Shown piece by piece: positions 42,221 to 50,180 of a DNA stretch of 64,000 nt; within the stretch, counting starts at the first letter, position 1, and each line of letters starts with the position of its first letter. Below the pieces are notes generated by a model. It ran no database searches. It was not told the origin of the DNA and was given only the letters and a program-made list of their open reading frames with translations. Source of the DNA: Mesotoga prima MesG1.Ag.4.2 (lineage in GTDB: Bacteria; Thermotogota; Thermotogae; Petrotogales; Kosmotogaceae); assembly GCF_000147715.2 (NCBI RefSeq), contig NC_017934.1, forward strand, positions 1,302,001 through 1,366,000, in the 5' to 3' direction. The translations under genes were made by a program, and so were the position numbers.

Positions 42221-43529
42221 TCCTATATGTGCACTTTCAACACCGCGCGGACTTTCTGCTACCGCTGTAATTAGATGTTCCGGAAAGGGGATAGTTTCAA
42301 AGATAAGTCACCTGCTGCCGGACTTGAAAACCTTGAAACCAAGGCATGCTCACTTGACCTCATTTATGGAAGGTGATCGCTATATCGATGAAGTTGTCGT
42401 CGTCTTCTTCCAAGGACCGGCTTCGTACACCGGAGAAGATCTAGTTGAGCTTTCTTTTCACGGCAATCCCCTCATAATTGAGAACGCGCTTGAATCATTA
42501 TTCAGAGTGGGTTTTAGAATGGCCCTCCCCGGAGAGTTCACAAAGAGAGCAGTCCTGAACGGGAAATTCGATCTTGTGAAGGCCGAAGCGATCAACGCCC
42601 TGATAGCCTCTAAGACCGAAAAGTCTCTTGAAGCTGCAATCAAAAGCTTCAGAGGATCTCTTTCCGAAGAAGTGGCTTCATTCAGAGAGAAGATGGTTCG
42701 TCTCCTCGCCTCAGTTGAAGTCGAGTTGAATTATCCCGACGAGATTGAGACCGACTACTCTTCGCTCTATGACGAGCTTGTGAGCTTGAAGAAGGAAATG
42801 TGCGAATTCATAGAAAAATCCAGGAACGGTGTTGTGATCTCTCAGGGTATAAAGACCGCAATCGTAGGAGAGACGAATGTAGGTAAGTCGACTCTTCTGA
42901 ATGCCCTTTTGAAAAGAGATAGAGCGATCGTGTCCGAAATCCCAGGAACTACAAGAGATACGATCGAGGAGGATCTCAACATCGGCGGCGTACTCTTCCG
43001 AGTAATTGACACGGCAGGAATAAGACAAGCCGAGAATGAAATCGAAGTGCTTGGAATTGAGAGAAGTCTCAAGGCCATCGAAGAGGCCGAACTGGTAATA
43101 CTGCTGCGCGACCCACACAACCCTGAAAGCAAAGACCTCGAAGAAGAATTGAGAAACAAAGGAAAGAGGCTTATAGTAGCCGCGAACAAATCCGACATCA
43201 GAAAAGTCGAGCAGCATCATTTCGACGTTGTTATTAGCGCAAGAACTGGAGAAGGTTTGAAAGATCTAGAGAAGCTTATGTTAAAGAGAACGGAGGAGAT
43301 TACTTCCATAGGAGACGAGGTAATCATCAGTGCGAGGCAGAAACAAAAGCTCTTAGATGCGGTCGATTATATTGCCAGATCTATTGAGGCCATCGAAGGT
43401 AACATTACCGTTGATGTTTTAAGCACGATGATCGAGCAGGCAGCAAGGAGTCTGGACGAACTTCTTGGAACACACATAACGGAAGACGTGCTGGAGAGAA
43501 TCTTCAGCGATTTTTGCGTGGGGAAGTGA
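42210..43529 (+). CDS. mnmE: tRNA uridine-5-carboxymethylaminomethyl GTPase MnmE
   Basis: With MnmG it modifies the wobble uridine of several tRNAs. The N-terminal folate-binding domain (ICALSTPRGLSATAVIRCSG, GEDLVELSFHGNP), G domain (GETNVGKSTLLNALL P-loop, DTAGIR, NKSD) inserted in a helical domain, and C-terminal Cys of the CVGK tail (C-x-G-K) are all present. ATG 42210 follows TTGGAG. The gene starts inside the end of mfd. Confidence 0.95.
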   Translation: MFNDPICALSTPRGLSATAVIRCSGKGIVSKISHLLPDLKTLKPRHAHLTSFMEGDRYIDEVVVVFFQGPASYTGEDLVELSFHGNPLIIENALESLFRVGFRMALPGEFTKRAVLNGKFDLVKAEAINALIASKTEKSLEAAIKSFRGSLSEEVASFREKMVRLLASVEVELNYPDEIETDYSSLYDELVSLKKEMCEFIEKSRNGVVISQGIKTAIVGETNVGKSTLLNALLKRDRAIVSEIPGTTRDTIEEDLNIGGVLFRVIDTAGIRQAENEIEVLGIERSLKAIEEAELVILLRDPHNPESKDLEEELRNKGKRLIVAANKSDIRKVEQHHFDVVISARTGEGLKDLEKLMLKRTEEITSIGDEVIISARQKQKLLDAVDYIARSIEAIEGNITVDVLSTMIEQAARSLDELLGTHITEDVLERIFSDFCVGK

Positions 43530-43534
43530 TTTCG

Positions 43535-44245
43535 ATGACTGGAATTCTTTTGCTTTTAGTCGGATCTGCGACAAGATTTCTGCTTTCGCCTCTATGGTTT
43601 TTCCTTGCCTGTACACCGTTCTATATAGCCTTTACGGTTCTAAGAAAGAGGTTCGACTATCGAGTTCTGGTCCTGGCTCCGTTTGTTCCCATAGTTGCAG
43701 AGATAATTGCAATTTTTTCAGGCAATTTCAGAGCCGGATTTCTTTTTGGTGATGTAATCTGCATAATTACGGTTCTACTGGGAATGGGAGATGAGCGTCC
43801 CAAGGAAAAGATGACAAGGGAGCTCGGCCTGTCAGGACCCATAAACAGAAGAAGGGTCAGTTCGGTGTTCTACACGTTCGGAAGAGTCGCCCAGATCGAA
43901 AAAGTAAATATGAGCCAGAGCTATTCGATAGTCCATGAAAATGCCTTCCATTTCACGGTCGATGTGCCCGGAACGGGGAGAGTGAAGATGACAGTTCCGC
44001 TTGAAGAAATAGAAGAGGTCTCGGTTCACATGAGCATGTCCCCCGGTGAGCTGTATCTTCCTTCTCTGAGGGATATGTTTCTTCCCGCAAAGAAGATCAA
44101 GATGATAGGAAAGCCAAAGATTAAAGACTACTTCCTGCTCGTAAAGACTTCTGAGGATACTTACTCTTTCTATGAGGAGCCGTCGACGGTACTGAGGATT
44201 CAAGAGGAAATTGAAGAAGCAAAGAAGAAAATCTCAGTGACCTGA
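43535..44245 (+). CDS. Membrane protein of unknown function
   Basis: I do not recognise this 236-residue protein. Three hydrophobic helices fill the first ~85 residues (LLLLVGSATRFLLSPLWFFL, VLVLAPFVPIVAEIIAIF, FLFGDVICIITVLLGM), followed by a soluble, charged C-terminal domain of about 150 residues with beta-rich segments (AFHFTVDVPG, KIKMIGKPKIKDYFLLVKT) that could be a PH-like fold. ATG 43535, preceded by GGGGAAGTG, overlaps no essential signal of mnmE. It may be involved in envelope function, but nothing identifies it. Confidence 0.7.
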   Translation: MTGILLLLVGSATRFLLSPLWFFLACTPFYIAFTVLRKRFDYRVLVLAPFVPIVAEIIAIFSGNFRAGFLFGDVICIITVLLGMGDERPKEKMTRELGLSGPINRRRVSSVFYTFGRVAQIEKVNMSQSYSIVHENAFHFTVDVPGTGRVKMTVPLEEIEEVSVHMSMSPGELYLPSLRDMFLPAKKIKMIGKPKIKDYFLLVKTSEDTYSFYEEPSTVLRIQEEIEEAKKKISVT

Positions 44246-44386
44246 AGAAAGGCCTTCCCTCGACGTCCGTTATTAATACAGCGGTCGATACAAGTAGAGA
44301 TATTTGTCGGCTAACGATTCTATCAATAACATACTTGTTTTACTAGCTTCATACTTAATGTTACCGGCGCTCCTTCTTTCCTACGA

Positions 44387-44392
44387 TATAAT
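44387..44392 (+). promoter_or_regulatory. Possible -10 box before the PLP lyase operon
   Basis: A perfect TATAAT about 30 bases before the start codon of the PLP enzyme gene, in a 173-base gap. No convincing -35 at normal spacing (TTACCG is 20 bases away). Confidence 0.4.
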
Positions 44393-44418
44393 GTCATAAA
44401 GGAAGCGAGGTGTTTATT

Positions 44419-45615
44419 ATGGATAAGACGAAGAAGCACCACTTTGATACCCTCTCGATTCACGCCGCAGAGCAAGAAGACCAAAATCAGTCTCTGAATC
44501 CGCCAATATACATGACCTCTACGTTTACATTTACTGACCTGCAGCAGGCGGAGGATACTTTTTCATTCAAACGACGTGCCTACGTATACACACGAGGTGG
44601 GAACCCTACGATAAATCTTTTCGAACAGAGGCTGGCAACCCTGGAAAACGGTGTTGACGGGGTAGCCTTCTCTTCAGGCATGGCAGCCATAAGCTCAGTT
44701 GTCATGTCCTTTGCCGCCGCTGGGGATTCGTTGGTTGCCCACAGGAATCTCTACGGCTCTACATTCGGTTTTCTAAATCACCTAATAACGAACTACGGGG
44801 TCAAGACGAAATTCATAAACATGACCGATCTTAACGCCGTAGAGAAAGCTATTACTTCGGAGACAAAGCTAATCTACCTTGAAACTCCTACCAATCCTGC
44901 ACTCGAGATAATCGACATAGAAGCACTCGCTAAGATCGCACATTCAAACGGTGTCAAGGTAGTTGTCGACAATACATTTGCAACACCCGTCTTTCAACGA
45001 CCGCTTGATTTCGGCGCGGATGTCGTGCTTCACAGCGCAACGAAGTACATATCCGGTCATGGAGACGTAATCGGCGGCTTTGCAACTTCAAAGGACTTCG
45101 ACTACGTTCAAAAGCTCAAGTTTGGATACATGTGCGAACTGGGGGGAGTGATGAGTCCCTTCAACGCCTGGTTGTTGCTTAGAGGTATGAAGACATTGGG
45201 CCTTAGAATGGAGAGACACGAAAAAAACGCAAGGGAAATCGCAAACTTTCTGAGGAACCGCCCCGAAGTAGTGAAGGTATCTTATCCTGGCTTTGAAGAT
45301 CATCCCGGACATGATATTGCATCGCGGCAGATGGAAGGATTTGGAGGTATCATAAGCTTCGAATTGAAGGGTCCAAGAGAGAACGCTGAAAGCTTCGTGA
45401 GAAATCTGAACCTAATCAAACTCGCGGTATCTCTCGGTGATGCCGAGACACTGGTGGAAGTGCCAGCGATGATGACTCACAGAGATTATCCGGAAGAAGA
45501 GCTGCACGAATTCGGCTTTTCAAGCAAGACTGTACGAATTTCTGCTGGACTTGAGCATTACTCGGATTTACTCAATGATATCGAAAATTCTCTCGACAAG
45601 GTTTACAGACAATGA
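44419..45615 (+). CDS. Cys/Met-metabolism PLP enzyme (methionine gamma-lyase / cystathionine gamma-synthase type)
   Basis: Fold-type I PLP enzyme of 398 residues. The PLP lysine lies in HSATKYISGHGDVIGGF near residue 207, and SSGMAAISS binds the cofactor phosphate. The overall sequence suggests methionine gamma-lyase or a trans-sulfuration enzyme. In typical methionine gamma-lyases the loop reads YGCTFAFL with a catalytic-site Cys; here it is YGSTFGFL, with Ser. That leaves gamma-lyase and gamma-synthase/sulfhydrylase both possible. ATG 44419 follows GAGGTG. It overlaps the dehydrogenase gene by four bases. Confidence 0.88.
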   Translation: MDKTKKHHFDTLSIHAAEQEDQNQSLNPPIYMTSTFTFTDLQQAEDTFSFKRRAYVYTRGGNPTINLFEQRLATLENGVDGVAFSSGMAAISSVVMSFAAAGDSLVAHRNLYGSTFGFLNHLITNYGVKTKFINMTDLNAVEKAITSETKLIYLETPTNPALEIIDIEALAKIAHSNGVKVVVDNTFATPVFQRPLDFGADVVLHSATKYISGHGDVIGGFATSKDFDYVQKLKFGYMCELGGVMSPFNAWLLLRGMKTLGLRMERHEKNAREIANFLRNRPEVVKVSYPGFEDHPGHDIASRQMEGFGGIISFELKGPRENAESFVRNLNLIKLAVSLGDAETLVEVPAMMTHRDYPEEELHEFGFSSKTVRISAGLEHYSDLLNDIENSLDKVYRQ

Positions 45616-46565
45616 AAGCGCTTGTCTTTGATGGCACCCTTAAACTGCTGGACGTTCCGTTACCGGTAAGATGGCCCGGAACATCTTTGGTAAAGGTCAA
45701 TCTTGCCGGGATATGTAATACAGACTTGGAGATCACCCGCGGCTACATGGACTACCATGGAATTCTCGGCCACGAGCTTCTGGGGACGGTTATTGAAAGC
45801 GACTCGGCCATCTTGTCAGGCAAACGTGTAACTACGGAGATCAACATTCCCTGTAAGACCTGCGATCTCTGCAAACAGGGGCTTCTCAAACACTGCAGAA
45901 ACATCAAGACCGTTGGAATCTCCGACTACCCGGGGGTATTTGCAGAGTACGCGGTACTTCCAGACGAGAATCTTCATGTGATTCCAGAATCTGTTTCAAG
46001 TCTGAAGGCAGTATTTACCGAACCTCTGGCAGCGGCGGCTCAGGTCTTCGAGTCCGTAGAACTCTCACCGGATCAGAGAGTCTGCCTGATTGGTGACGGA
46101 AAACTGGGTTTGCTTATTTCAATGGCTCTTTCGGCAAAGAAGATTGAACACCGACTGGTAGGTAAACACTCCCAAAGGATAGGGCTTCTCGGAAGCAGCT
46201 CCGGTGCGCTATTTTTGAGTATCGATGAAGCCGAATCTTACGACAGGCACTTCGATATCGTAATCGAAGCAACGGGAAACTCTTCAGGACTTGCTCAAGC
46301 GCTTAGGCTAGTAAGGCCACAGGGGAAGATAGTGCTGAAAAGCACCTATCAAGGAATACCGTCATTTGACGTGACGAGCGTGGTCGTTAGGGAAATAGAA
46401 TTGATCGGTTCAAGGTGCGGACCCTTTGATAAAGCTATTTCCATGCTTGAAGAAGGAACGGTAGACCCAACAACACTTATCGAGAATATCTTTCACATCG
46501 ACGAATCACTAAAAGCTTTTGAAGCGGCAAAGAAGTCGCTCAAGGTGATAATAAGGATGGATTGA
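45612..46565 (+). CDS. Zinc-dependent alcohol dehydrogenase-like (MDR) protein
   Basis: Medium-chain dehydrogenase of 317 residues. Catalytic-zinc ligands appear in GICNTDLEITRG and GILGHELLGTV. The structural zinc lobe has four Cys (CKTCDLCKQGLLKHC). The nucleotide-binding motif is CLIGDGKLGLLISMAL (GxGxxG-like with GDGKLG). The substrate is unknown; translational overlap with the PLP lyase suggests it may act on a product of that reaction or an unrelated polyol. It in turn overlaps the HAD gene by four bases. Confidence 0.85.
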   Translation: MKALVFDGTLKLLDVPLPVRWPGTSLVKVNLAGICNTDLEITRGYMDYHGILGHELLGTVIESDSAILSGKRVTTEINIPCKTCDLCKQGLLKHCRNIKTVGISDYPGVFAEYAVLPDENLHVIPESVSSLKAVFTEPLAAAAQVFESVELSPDQRVCLIGDGKLGLLISMALSAKKIEHRLVGKHSQRIGLLGSSSGALFLSIDEAESYDRHFDIVIEATGNSSGLAQALRLVRPQGKIVLKSTYQGIPSFDVTSVVVREIELIGSRCGPFDKAISMLEEGTVDPTTLIENIFHIDESLKAFEAAKKSLKVIIRMD

Positions 46566-47248
46566 TTTTGAGCAGTAAATATAAGATGTACTTCTTTGAT
46601 CTGGATCACACGATCCTTGACTTTGAAAGGAGCGAAGTAGAATCTCTTCTAGAGCTCTTCAAAGCGCGAGATATTGATCTCTCTGAAGAACAGGTGAGAT
46701 CCTATCAGTCTATAAATTCAAAGTGGTGGGGCTATCTTGAAAAGGGAACAAGGAATAAAGAAGAAGTAGTAGTCGGAAGGTTCAGGGAATACTGTGATTC
46801 TATTGACGTAAGCTTTGATCCTGAGGAACTTAACGATGAATACCTTACAAGGCTTTCGAGAAAGGCATATTTCCTGCCCGGCGCAAGAGAGTTTCTCACG
46901 ACCCTGAGGCGACAGGGTAAACGGATGGCAATAATAACCAACGGTGTATATCGCGTACAGCATAACAGATTTCTATCTGCGGGCCTCCCCGAATTTTTCG
47001 AATTCTCACTTTCTTCCGAAGAGGCGGGAGTGGCAAAACCCGATCCAGGAATATTTCATGAAGCAATCCGCAGGGCTGGCGTTCAAAGGAATGAGGTTGT
47101 GTATATAGGAGACAGCCTTGAGTCAGATTATAGAGGAGCCGAAAATGCGGGAATCGATTTCATCTGGTTTGGAAAACATGTCAGGAGAAACAAAGGCCCC
47201 GTTAACATAGCAAGAAACTACGATGAGCTATTAATGCTTCTTGTCTAG
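46562..47248 (+). CDS. HAD-superfamily hydrolase, YjjG-like
   Basis: Phosphatase of 228 residues with motif I YFFDLDHTILDF, motif II ITNGVY, motif III with GVAKPDPGIF and motif IV YIGDSLESDYRGAENAG; the helical cap is in the early position (type I). The group includes the nucleotidase YjjG and many small-metabolite phosphatases. TTG 46562 overlaps the dehydrogenase stop. It closes a three-gene unit and is followed by repeat island B. Confidence 0.87.
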   Translation: MILSSKYKMYFFDLDHTILDFERSEVESLLELFKARDIDLSEEQVRSYQSINSKWWGYLEKGTRNKEEVVVGRFREYCDSIDVSFDPEELNDEYLTRLSRKAYFLPGAREFLTTLRRQGKRMAIITNGVYRVQHNRFLSAGLPEFFEFSLSSEEAGVAKPDPGIFHEAIRRAGVQRNEVVYIGDSLESDYRGAENAGIDFIWFGKHVRRNKGPVNIARNYDELLMLLV

Positions 47249-47374
47249 CTGCTGTTCCCTTACGTTAGTTTCCAGTTCCCGACTAGGGCAACGCGGGAGG
47301 TTAGAGGTATGAGGTTAGAGGTAAGAAGATCAAGCTCTTATCGCTCTTTCAACCTCTTCCCTCTGACCTCGGCT

Positions 47375-47478
47375 TTTACCAAGAACCTGGACGCGCAGCG
47401 TCGGAACGAAGAACCGGTGTTTATTGGCGGGGACGCTGTACCGTTGACTGGCAAATGGTTTTCATCAGCGTACAGCGG
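47375..47478 (-). repeat. Dispersed repeat segment 2, island B copy (inverted)
   Basis: Reverse complement of this segment matches 23957-24058; ten or so differences over about 90 bases. It overlaps the start of the first tandem unit. Confidence 0.85.
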
Positions 47479-48120
47479 ATTCATGCTCCTAAGCGAACAG
47501 CGGCTCTCAAGACCAAGATGGTAAAACAAGTTCAGGCCGACGTTTTCGGAATCAGCAAACACTGTCGTACCCGGCTCGCTTTCTCGAATGTTCTTACTTA
47601 GTCATCCCGAACTTGTTTCGGGATCTGTGTTTCCATCTTCGAAGGCGGAGGACGGTGGAACTTTGACTGGCAAACGGTTTTCATCAGCGTACAGCGGGTT
47701 CTTGCTCCTAAGCGAACACGGCTCTCAAGACCAAGATGGTAAAACAAGTTCAGGCCGACGTTTTCGGAATCAGCAAACACTGTCACACCCCTCTCGCCTT
47801 CTCGGGTGTCTCTCACATTGTCATCCCGAACTTGTTTCGGGATCTGTGTTTCCATCTTCGAAGGATCCTCTCGGAGGACGGTGGAACTTTGACTGGCAAA
47901 CGGTTTTCATCAGCGCGCAGCGGGTTCTTGCTCCTAAGCGAACAACGGCTCTCAAGACCAAGATGGTGAAACAAGTTCAGGCCGACGTTTTCGGAATCAG
48001 CAAACACTGTCGTACCCGGCTCGCTTTCTCGAATGTTCTTAACTTAGTCATCCCGAACTTGTTTCGGGATCTCTGTTTGCATCTTCGAAGGATCCTCTCG
48101 GAGTACGGTGGGCCGTTGAC
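47451..48120 (+). repeat. Tandem array of three ~210-227-bp units
   Basis: The anchor TTGACTGGCAAA occurs at 47454, 47663 and 47889, and a diverged anchor (TTGACGG) at 48116, giving periods of 209, 226 and 227. Each unit contains TTTTCATCAGCG, AAGCGAACA, CAGGCCGACGTTTTCGGAAT and the palindrome TCCCGAA-CTTGT-TTCGGGA (47605, 47824, 48051). Units 2 and 3 are the most alike. Confidence 0.88.
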
Positions 48121-48148
48121 GGTTGACCCGAAACTCTTCCTGCGTAAC

Positions 48149-48231
48149 AGCCTCACTTCCGGTGATGTTCTTCGCCGCATCACTTCAGCTCTCGCCAGTC
48201 TGCTAATTTCGGAGGCCGGTGGACCGTTGAC
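48149..48231 (-). repeat. Dispersed repeat segment 1, island B copy (inverted)
   Basis: Reverse complement of these 83 bases aligns without gaps to 22995-23077. Confidence 0.8.
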
Positions 48232-48342
48232 TGACAAAGCCATCTACTCTCAAATTTTTGAAGACCTTCCCGGAAGCTTATCACCAAGTTATGATAAAAT
48301 CCGATTGGCCGTGTAGCAAGCTGCTTTTTGGTGGTGACCTTT

Positions 48343-49614
48343 ATGGATTATAGTTCTATTGTCAGGTTAATCGGCGTCGGATTGTCATTACTCATGCTCT
48401 TGTTTTCTTTCAGATCGTACAGGCGAAAGCGGTTGATCGACGACATGCCAACTTCGAAGGCACACGGGGTCTTCATAGGTCTGGTGGAAGTGTCGGGAAA
48501 GGTAGAATGCCAAAACCCCATTACGAGTTACCTTACAGAATCTACATGCGTGCAGTACTCGTGGGAGATCTCTGAACACTGGAGCAAGACGACTACGGAA
48601 ACCTATACCGATTCAAAGGGGAAGACCAGAACGAGAACAAAACGTGAGAGTGGTTGGAAGACAGTCGCATCTGGTGAGTCGATGTGTCCATTTGATCTCC
48701 GCGACGAGACAGGCACGATTCAAATTAGACCCGAGAAAGCGAAAATCGAAGGAGTGAGAGCGATGGATTTGAGATGCAGATCGTCCGATCCGCTGTACTA
48801 TGGCAAGGGTCCTGCAGAATCGATAATTCACTCTGATCACTTAAGAATGTTCACTGAATCGATTATTCCCCTTGACGCAAGAGTTTATGTTATCGGCCAG
48901 TCGAGAGAAAGAGAGGATATTGTTGCCCCTGAGATCGCTCATGATGAGAGTTCACCCCTCTTCTTGATTTCAACTCGTGAAGAAGAGAGAATCAGCAAAT
49001 CGTACTCGCTAAACTACTGGCTGCTTTCTCTAGGTGGATTGGGAGTATCGTTGATCTCATTCTTCATAGCAAGCAGGATTGGCTTTTATAGATGGATACC
49101 TTCCGGAGTCTCAGATTACTTCATGCCGACCGGAATATATCTGGGCCTCTGGCTGATAGGATGGTTTTGGACTACTTTCAATAGCCTCAAATCACTTAGA
49201 GAAAGAGTGAGACAGGGCTTTTCACAGCTTGAGGTTCAGCTGAAAAGAAGGCATGATTTGATACCGCGCCTTTCTTCCGCCGTCTCGAGTTTGATGAAGC
49301 ATGAACAGAGTATCCAGACAAAGATTGCAGCTCTCAGAAGCGAGGCAGCCGTAAACGCGAAGGCAGCCAAACGCCTCCTGGTTCTTGTCGAAGACTATCC
49401 CGAATTAAAATCAAGCGAAGCAGTATCCAGACTTCAAAGAGAACTATCGGATACCGAAAATAGGCTAGAACTCGCCAGAGCTTATTACAATAACATCGCG
49501 ACATTTTACAACACAAGGCTCGAGAGAATCCCCGACAATGTAGTCGCTACACTGGCGCGTCTAAAGAACTGTGAGTTATTGCTTCAATCAGAAGGCGACG
49601 GAGATTCCAAATAG
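48343..49614 (+). CDS. GIDE-LemA fusion membrane protein
   Basis: A 423-residue protein with an N-terminal membrane helix (about 7-22), a GIDE-type domain (about 35-210; GLVEVSGKVECQNPITSYLT, then VQYSWEI and SMCPFDLRDETGTIQIRP) and two more membrane helices (about 225-285). It ends in a LemA-like helical domain (FNSLKSLRERVRQGFSQLEV, KRRHDLIPRLSS, YYNNIATFYNTRLERIP). GIDE domains occur in eukaryotic mitochondrial E3 ligases without implying ubiquitination in bacteria. LemA proteins are membrane-anchored helical proteins of unclear role. ATG 48343 follows GGTGGTGA. Its last 27 bases overlap the convergent lipoprotein gene. Confidence 0.8.
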   Translation: MDYSSIVRLIGVGLSLLMLLFSFRSYRRKRLIDDMPTSKAHGVFIGLVEVSGKVECQNPITSYLTESTCVQYSWEISEHWSKTTTETYTDSKGKTRTRTKRESGWKTVASGESMCPFDLRDETGTIQIRPEKAKIEGVRAMDLRCRSSDPLYYGKGPAESIIHSDHLRMFTESIIPLDARVYVIGQSREREDIVAPEIAHDESSPLFLISTREEERISKSYSLNYWLLSLGGLGVSLISFFIASRIGFYRWIPSGVSDYFMPTGIYLGLWLIGWFWTTFNSLKSLRERVRQGFSQLEVQLKRRHDLIPRLSSAVSSLMKHEQSIQTKIAALRSEAAVNAKAAKRLLVLVEDYPELKSSEAVSRLQRELSDTENRLELARAYYNNIATFYNTRLERIPDNVVATLARLKNCELLLQSEGDGDSK

Positions 49615-50175
49615 GCCTCCATCGGGGCTGGATGTGCTTTCAGCAAAAGGTATGTCCAGCTCGAAATAGAACTTCCCATTCGTCAAGAAGAGACCTGGAA
49701 TGATCCCCACTTCACTAGCCACGAAAAGCTGAAGTTTGGCCCCAACCATCCAGTCTCGTATGTAAAAGCCAGCCATCGGGGCTACTCTGAGGAAAGGTAT
49801 GAAGTAGTCATCTCTGCTTATTCCGCTTGGTTTTTTGCCTAAAAAGACCCCTCCACTCACCAGAAGGGCTGCGTTTCTGAAGCCCGGGACTCCCAGCTTT
49901 GCCCCAGCTTCGACGGTAGCTGCCGGCGCGGAAATGAAGATGCTTGGAATTGCCACCCTAAGTGAACCTTCGAGATACTCCGTAAGACCCATCCTGGCAA
50001 GATACTGGAAACTCCAAGGGGCAAGAATAGATTCTTCGAAACCCACAAGGAGATCCATTCCAACGGCCTGTTTCAACGTGCCGCTAGGTAAAATCTCCGG
50101 TCCCATCATTAAAGCCATCGGAACGCAACCAGAGAGCAGAAACACAATTACCAAAGAAAAAATCATCCATTTCAT
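49588..50175 (-). CDS. Lipoprotein, possibly beta-barrel-like, unknown function
   Basis: A 195-residue secreted protein with a lipobox: signal helix then LLSGC, so Cys near residue 17 would be lipidated. The mature part alternates hydrophobic and polar residues with many Gly and aromatic positions (GAKLQLFVASEVGIIPGLFL, KFYFELDIPFAES), as in small outer-membrane barrels, and ends in Phe. I do not recognise a family. ATG 50175 follows GAGGAGTG; the start overlaps the end region of the patatin gene, so the two are probably co-transcribed. Confidence 0.7.
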   Translation of the reverse strand: MKWMIFSLVIVFLLSGCVPMALMMGPEILPSGTLKQAVGMDLLVGFEESILAPWSFQYLARMGLTEYLEGSLRVAIPSIFISAPAATVEAGAKLGVPGFRNAALLVSGGVFLGKKPSGISRDDYFIPFLRVAPMAGFYIRDWMVGAKLQLFVASEVGIIPGLFLTNGKFYFELDIPFAESTSSPDGGLFGISVAF

Positions 50176-50180
50176 AGTAT

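Larger units (their letters stand above)
47249..48327. repeat. Gene-free repeat island B
   Basis: About 1.08 kb without a credible gene. It contains a tandem array of three ~210-227-bp units, three palindromes and two segments that match island A in reverse complement. A 242-codon open frame across the array reads as repeated ELVSGSVFPSSK-type peptides and has no ribosome site or homologous look, so I do not call it a gene. Confidence 0.85.

Noticed and set aside
44246-44418. SAM or cysteine-responsive riboswitch before the PLP sulfur enzyme
   Set aside because: No conserved riboswitch blocks or terminator hairpin could be found in the gap.
47451-48120. CRISPR array
   Set aside because: Units are over 200 bp with no short repeat/unique spacer pattern, and no cas genes are in the window.
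47588-48316. A 242-codon open frame through repeat island B
   Set aside because: Its translation repeats ELVSGSVFPSSK-like peptides from the tandem units, has no ribosome site, and lies wholly within repeats.
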